Assembly (NCBI GenBank): GCA_021811085.1
Contig: JAJZPQ010000002.1
Span: 1-64,000, forward strand
Length of the DNA: 64,000 nucleotides
Source of the DNA: Pseudomonadota bacterium
GTDB lineage: Bacteria; Pseudomonadota; Gammaproteobacteria; Burkholderiales; SG8-39
Direction of reading: 5' to 3'
Shown: positions 10,644-20,788 of the stretch, piece after piece
Layout of the letters: each line of letters starts with the position of its first letter
How positions within the stretch are numbered: position 1 is the first letter of the stretch
Position numbers and translations under genes: made by a program
The notes under the pieces: generated by a model
What the model was told of the DNA's origin: nothing
Seen by the model: only the letters and a program-made list of their open reading frames with translations
The model's database searches: none

Positions 10644-12917
10644 ATGACCAGATACCTCGTCGCGGCATTCATCTGCCTGTGGGCCGGCGTCGCACACGCA
10701 TTCGATCCGTTCGTGGTGCGCGACATACACATTGAAGGCATACAGCGCATCGAGGCCGGCACGGTATTCAGCTATCTCCCGGTCAAGGTCGGCGAAACCA
10801 TGACCGAGGAAAAGGCGGCGGCGGCGATCAAAGCCCTGTTCGCGACCGGTTTCTTCAAAGACGTGCGCCTGGAAGTGCAGCGCGACGTGCTGATCGTGAT
10901 GGTCGAGGAGCGCCCGGCCGTATCGCAGATCGATTTCATCGGCAACAAGGAGTTCGACAAGGACGCCTTGCGCAAAGGGCTGCGTGAAATCGGCCTGGCG
11001 GAAGGGCGCTCGTTCGACAAGGCGCTGCTCGATCAGGCCGAGCAGGAAATCAAACGCCAGTACCTCGCGCGCGGGCATTACGGCGCCAGCGTGGTCACCA
11101 CGGTGACCCCGCTTGAGCGCAACCGCGTCGGCATCAGCTTCTCGATCAACGAAGGCGATATCACCAAGATCCGCGAAATCAACATCATCGGCAACAAGGC
11201 GTTCAAGGAAAAGGACCTGCTGCAGCTGTTCGTGCTGCAGCCGCCGGGATGGCTCACCTGGTACACCAAGAACGACCAGTATTCGAAGCAGAAGCTGTCG
11301 GGCGATTTGGAGACGCTGCGCTCGCATTATCTGAATAACGGCTATCTCGAATTCAGCATCGACTCGACGCAGGTCTCGATTACGCCCGACAAGAAAGACA
11401 TCTACATCACGATCAATATCACCGAGGGCGAGAAATATACGGTGTCGGATATCAAACTCGGCGGCGAAATGCTGCTGCCGGAAGCCGAACTGCGCGGGCT
11501 GATCCAATTGAAGCCGGGCGAGACGTTCTCGCGCGAAAAGCTGACCGAGAGCACCAAGAAGATCACCGACCGCCTCGGCAACGAGGGGTATGCCTTTGCC
11601 AACGCCAATGCGGTGCCGGAGCTGGACAAGGCGGCAAAGCGTGTGGCCTTGACCATCATGATCGATCCGGGGCGGCGGGTTTACGTGCGCCGGGTCAATA
11701 TTTCCGGCAACAACCGCAGCCGCGACGAGGTGATCCGGCGCGAGATGCGGCAGCTCGAGGGGGCCTACTACGACGCCGACAAGATCCAGAAATCCAAGCT
11801 GCGCCTGGATCGGCTCGGATATTTTACCGAAGTCGATGTCGATACCCCGGCCGTACCCGGAACTTCGGACCAGGTGGATGTGGATTTCAAAGTCAAGGAA
11901 AAGCCGACCGGCGCGGTCACCATCGGTGCGGGCTTTTCGTCCACCGAGAAATTGATCCTGAGCGGCTCGATCACGCAGCAGAACATTTTCGGCAGCGGCA
12001 AACACATCACCGCGAGCCTCAGCACCAGCAGGATCAATCGCAATATCAGCCTGAGCTATACCGACCCCTACTACACGATAGACGGCGTCAGCCGCGGCTT
12101 CGACATCTATGATCGCCGCACCGACGCGTCTTTGCTCGGCCTGGGCTTCTACACCACGAGCACCATAGGCGGTGGCGTGCGTTACGGCATTCCGCTGACC
12201 GAGATCGACAGCCTCGGCCTGGGCTTGGGCGCCGAAAACACCCATCTCGGCGTCGATTCGACCAGCCCGATCCAGTACCAGAATTTCGTCAATGTGTTCG
12301 GCAGCAACAACACCGCCATTCCCGGGAACGTCGGCTGGATCCGCGATCAACGCGATAGCGCACTGCTGCCGACCAAGGGTACGATGATCCGCGCCAACCT
12401 GGAGGCCGGACTCCCCGGTGGGACGCTGAAATATTACAAATTGACCGAGCAGGTGCAGTGGTATCACCCGCTGTCGCGCACCTATACCCTGATGCTCAAC
12501 GGCGAAATCGGGGCGGGGGACGGTCTCGGAGGAAAGCCGCTGCCGTTTTACAAAAGCTATTACGCCGGCGGCGTGAGCTCGGTGCGCGGTTACGATTCAT
12601 ACTCGCTTGGCCCGCGCGACGCCTACGGCAATATCCTGGGCGGCAACAAGCGCCTGGTCGGCAATGCAGAATTGCTGTTCCCGATGCCGGGAACGGGCGT
12701 CGATCGCTCGATGCGCCTGAGTGTGTTTTTGGACGGCGGCCAAGTGTACGGCGCCAACGAGAAATTTCGCCTGTCCGAGCTGCGCTACTCGGTCGGCCTG
12801 GCGTTCAACTGGAATTCGCCACTGGGGCCGCTGCGCTTGAGCTATGGCAAGCCGCTCAACGCGAAGGCCGACGATAAAATACAGCACCTGCAGTTCCAGT
12901 TCGGGCAGGTCTTTTAG
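10644..12917 (+). CDS. bamA: Outer membrane protein assembly factor BamA
   Basis: Central pore of the BAM complex that inserts beta-barrel proteins into the outer membrane. A signal peptide (MTRYLVAAFICLWAGVAHA) precedes five POTRA domains (about residues 20-420) and a C-terminal 16-strand barrel ending in FQFGQVF with a terminal Phe. The conserved barrel-loop motif VRGYDSYSLGPRD is present. Start ATG 10644; GTG 10638 is an equal alternative. Full length at 757 residues. skp follows, supplying the matching periplasmic chaperone. Confidence 0.97.
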   Translation: MTRYLVAAFICLWAGVAHAFDPFVVRDIHIEGIQRIEAGTVFSYLPVKVGETMTEEKAAAAIKALFATGFFKDVRLEVQRDVLIVMVEERPAVSQIDFIGNKEFDKDALRKGLREIGLAEGRSFDKALLDQAEQEIKRQYLARGHYGASVVTTVTPLERNRVGISFSINEGDITKIREINIIGNKAFKEKDLLQLFVLQPPGWLTWYTKNDQYSKQKLSGDLETLRSHYLNNGYLEFSIDSTQVSITPDKKDIYITINITEGEKYTVSDIKLGGEMLLPEAELRGLIQLKPGETFSREKLTESTKKITDRLGNEGYAFANANAVPELDKAAKRVALTIMIDPGRRVYVRRVNISGNNRSRDEVIRREMRQLEGAYYDADKIQKSKLRLDRLGYFTEVDVDTPAVPGTSDQVDVDFKVKEKPTGAVTIGAGFSSTEKLILSGSITQQNIFGSGKHITASLSTSRINRNISLSYTDPYYTIDGVSRGFDIYDRRTDASLLGLGFYTTSTIGGGVRYGIPLTEIDSLGLGLGAENTHLGVDSTSPIQYQNFVNVFGSNNTAIPGNVGWIRDQRDSALLPTKGTMIRANLEAGLPGGTLKYYKLTEQVQWYHPLSRTYTLMLNGEIGAGDGLGGKPLPFYKSYYAGGVSSVRGYDSYSLGPRDAYGNILGGNKRLVGNAELLFPMPGTGVDRSMRLSVFLDGGQVYGANEKFRLSELRYSVGLAFNWNSPLGPLRLSYGKPLNAKADDKIQHLQFQFGQVF

Positions 12918-12933
12918 GATCAAGGAGATCGGG

Positions 12934-13437
12934 TTGAAAAAACTAGTATTCGCCATATTGAGCCTAATGATCGGCAGCAGCGCTGCCGCCGCCGACTTCA
13001 AGATCGGATTCGTCAATACCGAAAGGGTGTTTCGCGACGCCGCTCCCGCAGTGCGCGCGCAGAAGAAAATCGAGCAGGAATTTGCCAAGCGCGACCAAGA
13101 CATGCAAAAAATGGCGGAGCAGATCCGCAAACTGCAGGAGAGCCTGGAGAAAAATACGGTCACCATGACGGAAACAGAGCGCCGCAACAAGGAGCGCGAA
13201 TTCGGCGAATTGAACAAGGATTTTCAGCGCAAGCAGCGCGAGTTTCGCGAGGACCTCAACCAGCGACGCAACGAGGAACTCGCCGCGGTGCTGGAGCGCG
13301 CCAACCGCACCATCAAGGCCATCGCCGAGTCGGAGAAATACGACATCATCTTCCAGGAGGCGGTCTACGCCAGTCCGCGCATCGACATCACTGACAAAGT
13401 GATCAAGGCACTGGAAGACAAGCCGGCCGGGAAATAG
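12934..13437 (+). CDS. skp: Periplasmic chaperone Skp (OmpH family)
   Basis: Holdase that escorts unfolded outer-membrane proteins across the periplasm to BamA. A TTG start at 12934 is set by a good Shine-Dalgarno sequence (AAGGAG, 12922-12927) and gives a clean signal peptide, LKKLVFAILSLMIGSSAAAA. The mature part contains long charged helices (residues 40-120), forming the tentacles of the trimer. 167 residues, normal for the family. Confidence 0.94.
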   Translation: MKKLVFAILSLMIGSSAAAADFKIGFVNTERVFRDAAPAVRAQKKIEQEFAKRDQDMQKMAEQIRKLQESLEKNTVTMTETERRNKEREFGELNKDFQRKQREFREDLNQRRNEELAAVLERANRTIKAIAESEKYDIIFQEAVYASPRIDITDKVIKALEDKPAGK

Positions 13438-13446
13438 CCAGCGCCG

Positions 13447-14487
13447 ATGGCTAAGGCCAAGAAATACCGCCTGGCCCAGATCGTCGAACGCTTTGGTGGG
13501 GAGATCATCGGCGACCCGCAGACGCCGATCAGCCAAGTAGCGACGCTGCAAAGCGCGGGCGCGCAGGACATCAGTTTTCTCAGCCACGGCAAATACCGCG
13601 CGCAGCTGGCGGGCACCGGCGCGGGCGCCGTGATCCTTGCCCGGGCCGATAGCGGCCTCACCCAGCTGCCGCGCATCGTCTGTGCCGATCCCTACCTGTA
13701 TTTCGCCAAAGTCTCTTCGCTACTCAATCCGCCCCAAGCGATCAGTCCCGGCGTGCACCGCAGCGCAGTCATCGAGCGCGGTACGCGCGTGCCGGCCAGC
13801 GTGTGCGTCGGCGCCGGCGCGTACATCGGGCGCGGGGTGAAGCTGGGCAAGGCAGTGGTGATCGGCGCCGGATGCTGCATCGGCGACGGAGTCGAGATCG
13901 GCGCCGCCAGCCGCCTGCATGCGCGCGTCACGATCTACGCCGGCTGCCGCCTGGGGCAGCGTGCGCTGGTGCATGCGGGAGCGGTGATAGGCGCAGACGG
14001 CTTCGGCATTGCGCTGGAGGAGGGCAGCTGGCGCAAGATCCCGCAGATAGGGCGCGTGCTCATCGGCGACGATGTCGAGATCGGCGCCAACACCTGCATC
14101 GACCGCGGAGCGCTGGACGACACGGTGGTCGAAGACGGGGTCAAGCTGGACAACCTGATCCAGATCGGGCACAACGTACGCATAGGCGCGCATACTGCGA
14201 TTGCCGGCTGCACCGGAATCGCCGGCAGCACGCGCATAGGCAAGCACTGCATGATCGGCGGTGCCGCGAATATCGTCGGTCATCTGGACATCGCCGATCG
14301 CGTCGTCATCCACGCCGCCGCCGTGGTGACGAAGTCGATACGCAAGGCCGGAAGCTATAGCGGTCACCCGGCCGAGGACAGCCGCAGCTGGGCGCAGCAC
14401 GTGGTCCTGCTGCGCCATATGGACTCGCTACGCGAACGCTTACGCAGCCTGGAGAAAAGTCTATCAACGCGGGAGAAGAAAGCTTGA
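13447..14487 (+). CDS. lpxD: UDP-3-O-(3-hydroxyacyl)glucosamine N-acyltransferase
   Basis: Third step of lipid A synthesis: adds the N-linked hydroxyacyl chain to UDP-acylglucosamine. A small N-terminal domain (about 1-100) is followed by a left-handed beta-helix of hexapeptide repeats (about 110-290), with the catalytic-His region [16 protein letters not shown] and the CTGIAGST turn. A C-terminal helical extension completes the 346 residues. It is coupled to fabZ by a TTGA overlap. Confidence 0.96.
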   Translation: MAKAKKYRLAQIVERFGGEIIGDPQTPISQVATLQSAGAQDISFLSHGKYRAQLAGTGAGAVILARADSGLTQLPRIVCADPYLYFAKVSSLLNPPQAISPGVHRSAVIERGTRVPASVCVGAGAYIGRGVKLGKAVVIGAGCCIGDGVEIGAASRLHARVTIYAGCRLGQRALVHAGAVIGADGFGIALEEGSWRKIPQIGRVLIGDDVEIGANTCIDRGALDDTVVEDGVKLDNLIQIGHNVRIGAHTAIAGCTGIAGSTRIGKHCMIGGAANIVGHLDIADRVVIHAAAVVTKSIRKAGSYSGHPAEDSRSWAQHVVLLRHMDSLRERLRSLEKSLSTREKKA

Positions 14488-14921
14488 ACATCCACGAAAT
14501 CCTACAGTACCTGCCGCACCGATACCCGTTCCTGCTTATCGACCGCGTGATCGAATGCGAGCTGGGAAAGCGCATCCGGGCGCTGAAGAATGTCAGCGTC
14601 AACGAGCCTTATTTCAACGGCCACTTTCCGTATTACAAGGTCATGCCCGGGGTGCTGATCGTGGAGGCCATGGCGCAGGCGGCGGCGATCCTTTCGTTTC
14701 GCACCATGGGTATCAAGCCGGACGACAAGTCCGTCTACTATTTTGCCGGCATCGATCGGGCGCGCTTCAAGAAACCGGTGATGCCGGGGGACCAGCTGGT
14801 GCTCGAGGTAAGCATAGAGCGCAATGTGCGCAACGTGGTCAAATACGCCGGCAAGGCCTATGTCGCGGAGGCGCTCGTCGCCGAAGCCGAACTGCTCTGT
14901 ACGCTACGTCCGATAGAATGA
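14484..14921 (+). CDS. fabZ: 3-hydroxyacyl-ACP dehydratase FabZ
   Basis: Dehydrates 3-hydroxyacyl-ACP in fatty-acid elongation and competes with LpxA and LpxD for the same hydroxyacyl-ACP pool. 145-residue hot-dog fold with the [14 protein letters not shown] motif and the catalytic segment [20 protein letters not shown] (His and Glu). The start is TTG 14484, overlapping the lpxD stop (TTGA). The stop overlaps the lpxA start (ATGA). Confidence 0.96.
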   Translation: MNIHEILQYLPHRYPFLLIDRVIECELGKRIRALKNVSVNEPYFNGHFPYYKVMPGVLIVEAMAQAAAILSFRTMGIKPDDKSVYYFAGIDRARFKKPVMPGDQLVLEVSIERNVRNVVKYAGKAYVAEALVAEAELLCTLRPIE

Positions 14922-15688
14922 TTCACGCCAGCGCCATCGTGCATCCCAACGCGAGGCTGGGTAGGAACGTCAGCATCGGCGCGTACAGTTTGATCGGCGA
15001 GCATGTTGAAATCGGGGACGATACCTGGATCGGCCCGCATGTGGTGATCGAGGGGCGTACCCGCATCGGCCGCGGCAACCGCATCTTTCAGTTCGCCTCG
15101 CTCGGGGCCGTGCCGCAGGACAAGAAATACGCGAACGAGCCGACACGCCTCGAAATCGGCGACGGCAATACGATACGCGAATTCTGCACGCTCAATTGCG
15201 GCACCGCGCAGGATGCCGGCGTAACGCGCCTGGGCAGCGACAACTGGGTCATGGCCTATGTGCATATCGCCCACGACTGCCAGATCGGGGACCACACCAC
15301 TTTTGCCAACAATGCCCAGCTCGCGGGCCACGTGCATGTCGGCGATTACGCCATACTCGGCGGCTTCACCGGTGTGCACCAGTTCGTGCATATCGGCGCG
15401 CATAGTTTCACCGCCATCGCCACGGTGCTGGTGCACGACCTGCCGCCTTACGTGATGGCGGCAGGCGACAGCGCCAAGCCCTACGGCATCAATTCCGAGG
15501 GACTGCGCCGGCGCGGTTTCTCCAGCGCCGCGCTGGCCGCAATCAAGCGCGCCTACAAGACGCTGTACAAGTCCGGACTGACGCTGGATCAGGCCCGGGC
15601 GCAGTTGACCGAACAGGCCAAGGCTTGCGCCGAGATCGGTTTGCTGGCCGATTTTCTGCAAAGCTCGACGCGCGGGATAGTGCGCTGA
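14918..15688 (+). CDS. lpxA: UDP-N-acetylglucosamine acyltransferase
   Basis: First committed step of lipid A synthesis. The ATG at 14918 overlaps the fabZ stop. The 256 residues form a left-handed beta-helix from residue 2 ([14 protein letters not shown]) to about 180, with the catalytic-His segment [13 protein letters not shown] and the [10 protein letters not shown] turn. The helical C-terminal domain has the conserved [13 protein letters not shown]. Slightly shorter than E. coli LpxA (262). Confidence 0.97.
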   Translation: MIHASAIVHPNARLGRNVSIGAYSLIGEHVEIGDDTWIGPHVVIEGRTRIGRGNRIFQFASLGAVPQDKKYANEPTRLEIGDGNTIREFCTLNCGTAQDAGVTRLGSDNWVMAYVHIAHDCQIGDHTTFANNAQLAGHVHVGDYAILGGFTGVHQFVHIGAHSFTAIATVLVHDLPPYVMAAGDSAKPYGINSEGLRRRGFSSAALAAIKRAYKTLYKSGLTLDQARAQLTEQAKACAEIGLLADFLQSSTRGIVR

Positions 15689-15689
15689 C

Positions 15690-16850
15690 GTGAGCGCGGC
15701 GCAGCTCACCATCGGCATGGTCGCCGGGGAGGCCTCGGGCGACCTGCTCGGCGCGCATTTGATTGCGGCATTGCGCGCGCACCTGTCTGATGTGAGATTC
15801 ATCGGCATAGGCGGACCGCAAATGGAATCCCAAGGCCTCACCAGCCTGTTTGCGATGGAACGCCTGGCGGTGCGCGGCTATGCCGAGGTGCTGCGGCATT
15901 ATCCGGGTCTCCTGTGGATGCGGCGCAAGCTGAGACTGGCCTTGCTCGCGGCGCGGCCGCAGTTGTTCATAGGCATAGATGCACCGGATTTCAATCTGGA
16001 CCTGGAAGCGGGCCTCAAGCGCGCCGGCGTACCTGTCGTGCACTACGTGAGCCCGTCGATCTGGGCCTGGCGCGGCGGCCGCATGGCCAAGATCGCGCGC
16101 TCGGTGGACCGCGTGCTGACGTTGTTTCCGTTCGAAGCGGCGCTGTACGTCCAGGCGGGCGTTGCCGCGAGCTACGTCGGCCATCCGCTCGCCGATCTGA
16201 TACCGGAGCAGGACCAGACCGCGAGCGCGCGTGCCCAGCTCAGGATCGCGCCGGAGCGCAAGGTGATCGCGCTCCTGCCCGGCAGCCGCCAGTCGGAGTT
16301 GCGTTACATGGCGGACACCTTCATCGCTACGGCCAAGCTGCTGGCGCAGAAAATCGAGCGGCCGCTGTTCCTGGTGCCGCTGGTCAGCCGCGAAACGCGC
16401 GAAATCTTCGAGGCCGCGCTGTATCGCGCCGATGCGGGTGAACTGCCGCTCACGATCTTGTTCGGCCATGCGCGCGACGCGCTCGCTGCCGCCGATGTTG
16501 CGCTCGTGGCGAGCGGGACCGCCACTCTGGAGGCGGCACTGCTGAAGAAGCCGATGGTGATCACGTACAAGATGGCCGAAGCGAGCTGGCGGCTGATGCG
16601 GCGCATGGGCTACCTGCCTTACGTCGGCCTGCCCAACGTATTGGCAGGGGAATTCGTCGTGCCCGAGTTGCTGCAGCACGACGCCACGCCGGAAAACCTG
16701 GCGCAGGCGCTGCACAATGCGTTCAACGACAGCACGCTGCGCGCGCGCCTGCCGCAGCGCTTCGCCGCCATCCACCGCGAGCTCAAATGCAACACCGCGG
16801 AACAGGCGGCCCGGGCCGTGCTGCCTATGCTCGCAAGCGCGGCCGCATGA
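15690..16850 (+). CDS. lpxB: Lipid-A-disaccharide synthase
   Basis: Glycosyltransferase (GT19) that joins lipid X and UDP-diacylglucosamine. GTG start one base after the lpxA stop. Motifs: [12 protein letters not shown] at the N-terminus, [11 protein letters not shown] mid-protein, [10 protein letters not shown], and the sugar-nucleotide segment [13 protein letters not shown]. 386 residues, full length. The 3' end overlaps rnhB by 4 bp (ATGA). Confidence 0.96.
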   Translation: MSAAQLTIGMVAGEASGDLLGAHLIAALRAHLSDVRFIGIGGPQMESQGLTSLFAMERLAVRGYAEVLRHYPGLLWMRRKLRLALLAARPQLFIGIDAPDFNLDLEAGLKRAGVPVVHYVSPSIWAWRGGRMAKIARSVDRVLTLFPFEAALYVQAGVAASYVGHPLADLIPEQDQTASARAQLRIAPERKVIALLPGSRQSELRYMADTFIATAKLLAQKIERPLFLVPLVSRETREIFEAALYRADAGELPLTILFGHARDALAAADVALVASGTATLEAALLKKPMVITYKMAEASWRLMRRMGYLPYVGLPNVLAGEFVVPELLQHDATPENLAQALHNAFNDSTLRARLPQRFAAIHRELKCNTAEQAARAVLPMLASAAA

Positions 16851-17413
16851 TCCTGATATGCGGCGTCGACGAGGCGGGGCGCGGGCCGCTGGCCGGACCG
16901 GTGTATGCCGCCGCGGTGATTCTCGACCCGGCCGCGCCCATCGCCGGTCTGGCCGATTCCAAGGCCTTGTCTCCATCACGACGACAGGAACTCGCCGAGC
17001 AAATCCGCGGCCGCGCGCTGGCCTGGGCGATCGCCTCGGCTTCGGTGGCCGAGATCGACGCCATCAATATCCTGCAGGCGAGCCTGCTCGCCATGCGCCG
17101 CGCGGTCGAGCAGCTGAGCGTAGCGCCGGGCGAAGTGCTGGTAGACGGCAAACAGTGTCCTGCTGTTTCCTATCCGGTCAAAGCCATCGTCAAAGGCGAC
17201 AGCAAGATCCCGGCGATTTCCGCCGCATCGATACTGGCCAAGACGGCACGCGATGCGGAAATGCTGCGCCTGCACCAGCTCTACCCGCGCTATGGATTGG
17301 ATCGGCACAAAGGCTATCCGACTGCCGCGCATCTCGCCGCGCTGGCGCTGCACGGCGTGTCGGAGATCCACCGCCGCAGCTACACGCCGATACGCAAGCT
17401 GCTGCGCGACTGA
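16847..17413 (+). CDS. rnhB: Ribonuclease HII
   Basis: Removes ribonucleotides misincorporated into DNA and cleaves RNA/DNA hybrids. The ATG at 16847 overlaps the lpxB stop. Catalytic signature [15 protein letters not shown] at residues 5-19, plus the [13 protein letters not shown] motif and the C-terminal [10 protein letters not shown]. 188 residues, ordinary. It closes the plus-strand envelope operon and converges on senB. Confidence 0.96.
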   Translation: MILICGVDEAGRGPLAGPVYAAAVILDPAAPIAGLADSKALSPSRRQELAEQIRGRALAWAIASASVAEIDAINILQASLLAMRRAVEQLSVAPGEVLVDGKQCPAVSYPVKAIVKGDSKIPAISAASILAKTARDAEMLRLHQLYPRYGLDRHKGYPTAAHLAALALHGVSEIHRRSYTPIRKLLRD

Positions 17414-17440
17414 ACCGATCCGCCGGATCAGCCCGTCCGA

Positions 17441-18388
17441 TCAGCCGAGTTCGCGCAGCAGATGGACGAGGCTGGCCTGTTCGCTCTGCGGCCGGAATAA
17501 ATGCCGCCGCGCCGCGATTCCGCGCTTGAGCGACTGGTAATACGCCTGGTGGCGCATCGCCTTGGTCAGCAATCTGGCCAGCGCCGTCTCATCGCCTACG
17601 GGAAAATACCCTGGATAGCCTGCACCCAGCATGCCGATATTGCCGGGCACGGCCGATGCCAGCACCGGGACACCGGCGCATACCGCCTCCGCGATCACAT
17701 TCGCGCCGCCTTCCATGCGCGAACTGATCACCATCAGCTGGCTGCGCGCGAGCCAGCCCAGCGCGCGTCCATGCGGCAATGCGCCGAGCCAGCGGTAGCG
17801 CGGGTCTTCCGCCATCAGCGTCTTGGCCTGTGCCGCCATCGCCGGCGACATCGGTTTGCCCAGGTGCACCAATTCGATGTTTTCCTGCGCCGGGATGAGT
17901 TTCAGCGCCAGCGCGGCGCGGAATGGATCTTTCTCCTCGCGCAGATGGCCGAGCACGCAGATGCGAAACGTGTTCGCCGCCGGATTGGCTTTGATCTTGA
18001 CCTGCGCCGACTGGTACACCACGCGCGTCTTGGCGCGAAATTGTCGCGGCAACTCCTTCAGGCCCTCTTCCTGCAGCACCACCAGCCGCTGCGCGAGCTT
18101 CAGCGACAGGTGCGCGCCCGCGTCATAGCGTATATCGCGATACAGATCGGTGCCGGTCAGGACCACGACCAGTTTGCCCTGCGGATACGCCGCGCGATAG
18201 CGCAGGATGGAATCGTGGCTGCGGCGCGCGTGCAGGGCGAGCAGCACGTCCGCCGGGCGTGCGTTCCACTCTGTAGCCAGCGTCACCTTGTGCCCGGCCG
18301 CGCGCAGCATCGCGGCCCAGCGCTGCGCCGTGTGCCGGTTGCCGGTGCGCGACCCGGCCGCCGCCGGAGTAACGATTGCAATTTTCAT
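17441..18388 (-). CDS. senB: Selenosugar synthase SenB (GT4-type glycosyltransferase)
   Basis: SenB makes a 1-seleno-sugar from selenophosphate and a UDP-sugar, the selenium donor for selenoneine. The 315-residue protein carries the signature of this glycosyltransferase family as I recall it: TPAAAGSRTGNRHTAQRWA at the N-terminus, ALHARRSHDSI, VVVLTGTDLYRDI and LVVLQEEGL. The C-terminal nucleotide-sugar half includes SSRMEGGANVIAEAV. It is divergent from senA, its known pathway partner. Only 12 bp separate its ATG from the MITE at 18401, and no clear Shine-Dalgarno sequence is seen. No selenophosphate synthetase (senC/selD) is in the window. Confidence 0.85.
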   Translation of the reverse strand: MKIAIVTPAAAGSRTGNRHTAQRWAAMLRAAGHKVTLATEWNARPADVLLALHARRSHDSILRYRAAYPQGKLVVVLTGTDLYRDIRYDAGAHLSLKLAQRLVVLQEEGLKELPRQFRAKTRVVYQSAQVKIKANPAANTFRICVLGHLREEKDPFRAALALKLIPAQENIELVHLGKPMSPAMAAQAKTLMAEDPRYRWLGALPHGRALGWLARSQLMVISSRMEGGANVIAEAVCAGVPVLASAVPGNIGMLGAGYPGYFPVGDETALARLLTKAMRHQAYYQSLKRGIAARRHLFRPQSEQASLVHLLRELG

Positions 18389-18400
18389 GTTTATGCTGCT

Positions 18401-18674
18401 CTAGGGTCTGTTAACATTTAGCACATGAGCGCGACGAGGGTAATTTGGGATGCAGCGCAAGGCGCGAGGAGCGCCGTTTGGTGATTCCAAACAAGCGACG
18501 AGCAACGCCGCGATGCGCCCAAATTACCCCCGTCCCTTCGGGTTACCCCCAAATGCGGCGCCTGCGGCGTTGCGCTCCTCGCCAAGGGAACCACCCTTGG
18601 CTTCGTCGCGCGCCTTGCAGTCATCCGCATTTGGGGGTAACGCGTCTCATGCGATAAATGTTAACAGACCCTAG
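18401..18674. mobile_element. 274-bp palindromic MITE between senB and senA
   Basis: Perfect 20-bp terminal inverted repeats, CTAGGGTCTGTTAACATTTA at 18401-18420 and its complement at 18655-18674. The outer CTAG may be a duplicated target. Inside are two cruciform modules. Module one is GGGTAATTTGGG (18438-18449)/CCCAAATTACCC (18518-18529), with GTTTGG/CCAAAC nested at 18476-18492. Module two is a 17-bp arm at 18542-18558 paired with 18625-18641, with CCAAGGG/CCCTTGG nested at 18582-18600. No transposase is encoded, so it would need one in trans; IS5-type elements that target CTAG are a guess. Confidence 0.8.
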
Positions 18675-18707
18675 GTTAGACTTGTCGCGCCGGCCTGCCG
18701 ATCGAAC

Positions 18708-20015
18708 ATGAATATCATAGAGCAATTCAGCGGTGTGGATCATGCGGCGCAGCTGCGCGCGAGCCGCGCGCGCTCGCGCGCGCTGACGCGGGACCTGAGC
18801 GGCGCGCAGCTGATGGGCCCACGGCTGCCGATCGTCAACCCTTTCCTATGGGAACTCGGCCACATCGCCTGGTTCCAGGAGCGCTGGTGCCTGCGCTGGC
18901 GCGGTGAGGGCGCGCTCGCCGACTCCGTGCTTCCCGGCGCCGACGCCCTATACGACTCGGCCGCGATTGCCCATGATCTGCGCTGGGATCTGCCTGTGCC
19001 CGGACTCGAAGCCACGCTCGCCTATCAGGACCGCGTGCTGGACCTGGTGCAGGAGCGCATGCGGCGCGAGTCAGGCGACCCGGAGTTCGCCTATTTCGCG
19101 CAGTTGGCCGCGTTTCATGAAGATATGCATGCGGAAGCCTTTCACTATATGCGCCAGACTCTGGGGTATGCCGCGCCGCAGCTGCAGGGCGGGGACGCGA
19201 ACAGCGCCGCGGACGGCGACGCCGTGCCGGCCGCGGACGGCGATGCCTGCATTGCCGGCGGGCGCTACCTGCTCGGCGCCGGCCGCGCGACAGGATTCGT
19301 ATTCGACAACGAGAAATGGGAGCATCCCGTCGACATTCGGCCGTTCCGCATCGCGCGCTGCTGCGTCGACAACGCGCAGTATCTCCAATTCGTCGAAGAC
19401 CAGGGCTATCTGCGACCGGAGCTGTGGTCCGAAGCCGGCTGGCGCTGGCTGCGCCAGGGCGGGGCGCAGGCACCGCGCTATTGGCGCAAGCACGAAGGAA
19501 GCTGGCAGCTGCGCCGCTTCGCTACCTGGCTGCCGCTGCCGCTGCGCGAGCCGGTCACGCACGTGAATTGGCACGAGGCCCAGGCCTATTGCCGTTTTGC
19601 CGGCCGGCGCCTGCCGAGCGAAGCGGAATGGGAAATCGCGGCCAGCTGCGCCGGCGGCGGTGCCAAGCGCCGCTATCCCTGGGGCGATGCGCCGCCCGAG
19701 GCGCAGCACGCCAACCTGGAGGGCGACGCTCCCGCAGCGGTCGATGGGCTGCCGCGCGGGGACAGCGCGCACGGTTGCCGCCAGCTGATCGGCAATGTGT
19801 GGGAGTGGACCGACAGCACCTTCACCCCCTATCCGGGATTCGTGCCCGATCCGTACAAGGAATATTCCGCACCCTGGTTCGGCACGCACAAAGTGCTGCG
19901 CGGCGGCAGCTTCTCCACGCCGGCGCGCCTGATCCGCAATACCTGGCGCAATTTCTATACGCCGGAACGCTACGATATTTTCGCCGGATTCCGCACATGC
20001 GCGAACGAGAGCTGA
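18708..20015 (+). CDS. senA: Selenoneine synthase SenA (EgtB-like non-haem iron enzyme)
   Basis: SenA joins hercynine to the selenosugar made by SenB, a key step to selenoneine. The 435 residues show an N-terminal DinB-like iron-binding domain with the three-His facial triad H52 (WELGHIAWF), H137 and H141 (FHEDMHAEAF). A C-terminal formylglycine-generating-enzyme-like domain (about 180-435) ends with GNVWEWTDS and VLRGGSFST. An EgtB ergothioneine synthase would look similar; the SenA call rests on the divergent senB. The start ATG lies 33 bp after the MITE. EgtD, which makes hercynine, is not in the window. Confidence 0.82.
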   Translation: MNIIEQFSGVDHAAQLRASRARSRALTRDLSGAQLMGPRLPIVNPFLWELGHIAWFQERWCLRWRGEGALADSVLPGADALYDSAAIAHDLRWDLPVPGLEATLAYQDRVLDLVQERMRRESGDPEFAYFAQLAAFHEDMHAEAFHYMRQTLGYAAPQLQGGDANSAADGDAVPAADGDACIAGGRYLLGAGRATGFVFDNEKWEHPVDIRPFRIARCCVDNAQYLQFVEDQGYLRPELWSEAGWRWLRQGGAQAPRYWRKHEGSWQLRRFATWLPLPLREPVTHVNWHEAQAYCRFAGRRLPSEAEWEIAASCAGGGAKRRYPWGDAPPEAQHANLEGDAPAAVDGLPRGDSAHGCRQLIGNVWEWTDSTFTPYPGFVPDPYKEYSAPWFGTHKVLRGGSFSTPARLIRNTWRNFYTPERYDIFAGFRTCANES

Positions 20016-20788
20016 AGCTGATTCGTTCGCGCGAGAACCCGCGCTTCAAAATGCTGCGCCAGCTCGCCGCGTCCACGCGCGAGCGGCGCAAAGCCGGCCT
20101 GGCGCTGCTCGACGGCATGCATTTGATCGAAGCCTATCGCGCGAGCGGCGGCATGCCCGAGCAGCTGATCCTGAGCGAAACGGCGGCCGGCAAGGCGGAA
20201 GCCATCCGGCTCGCCGCAGGCGTCGACGCACAGGCGTTGCTGATGCTTGCGGACCGCCTGTTCGACGACGTTGCGCAAGTGGCGACGCCGACCGGCGTCC
20301 TCGCGCTGATACGCACCCCCCGGCCCGGCCCTCTGCCGCAGAAGATAGAGCATTGCGTGATGCTGGAAAACATCCAGGATGCGGGCAATCTCGGCTCCAT
20401 CCTGCGCAGTACCGCCGCGGCAGGCATCCGTACCGTGCTGCTGTCCCCGGGTTGCGCTTTCGCCTGGTCGCCCAAGGTGCTGCGCGCCGGCATGGGGGCG
20501 CATTTCAGCCTGGATATATTCGACAACGCTGAACTCGCGGCCGCGCTGCCGCGGCTTTCGGGCCGGCTGATTTGCACCAGCGGCTACGCGCGCAAATCGC
20601 TGTTCCAGGCCGATTTGCGCGGCCCGCTGGCCTGGGTGTTCGGCAACGAGGGCTCGGGCGTCAGCGCGGAGCTGATCGCCGCAGCTGCAGAGCAGTTGCG
20701 CATACCGATGCCCGGCAAGACCGAGTCGCTCAACGTGGCGGCAGCGGCGGCGATCTGCCTGTTCGAGCAGGTAAGACAGCAAATCTAG
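19997..20788 (+). CDS. SpoU/TrmH-family RNA 2'-O-methyltransferase
   Basis: Predicted SAM-dependent rRNA or tRNA ribose methyltransferase. 263 residues: an N-terminal substrate-binding part (starts [18 protein letters not shown]) and a C-terminal SPOUT knot domain from about residue 105, with [26 protein letters not shown] and the SAM-loop motif [17 protein letters not shown]. The start overlaps the 3' end of senA by 19 bp, so the two are probably cotranscribed. The exact target nucleotide cannot be told from sequence. Converges on smpB with a 4-bp overlap. Confidence 0.88.
   Translation: MRERELKLIRSRENPRFKMLRQLAASTRERRKAGLALLDGMHLIEAYRASGGMPEQLILSETAAGKAEAIRLAAGVDAQALLMLADRLFDDVAQVATPTGVLALIRTPRPGPLPQKIEHCVMLENIQDAGNLGSILRSTAAAGIRTVLLSPGCAFAWSPKVLRAGMGAHFSLDIFDNAELAAALPRLSGRLICTSGYARKSLFQADLRGPLAWVFGNEGSGVSAELIAAAAEQLRIPMPGKTESLNVAAAAAICLFEQVRQQI

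Noticed and set aside
10602-12467. Minus-strand open frame of 621 codons opposite bamA
   Set aside because: His/Arg/Gln-rich shadow translation; BamA on the plus strand is unmistakable.
18421-18654. Small open frames inside the sen intergenic repeat
   Set aside because: They follow the palindromic arms of the MITE and have no family resemblance or ribosome site.
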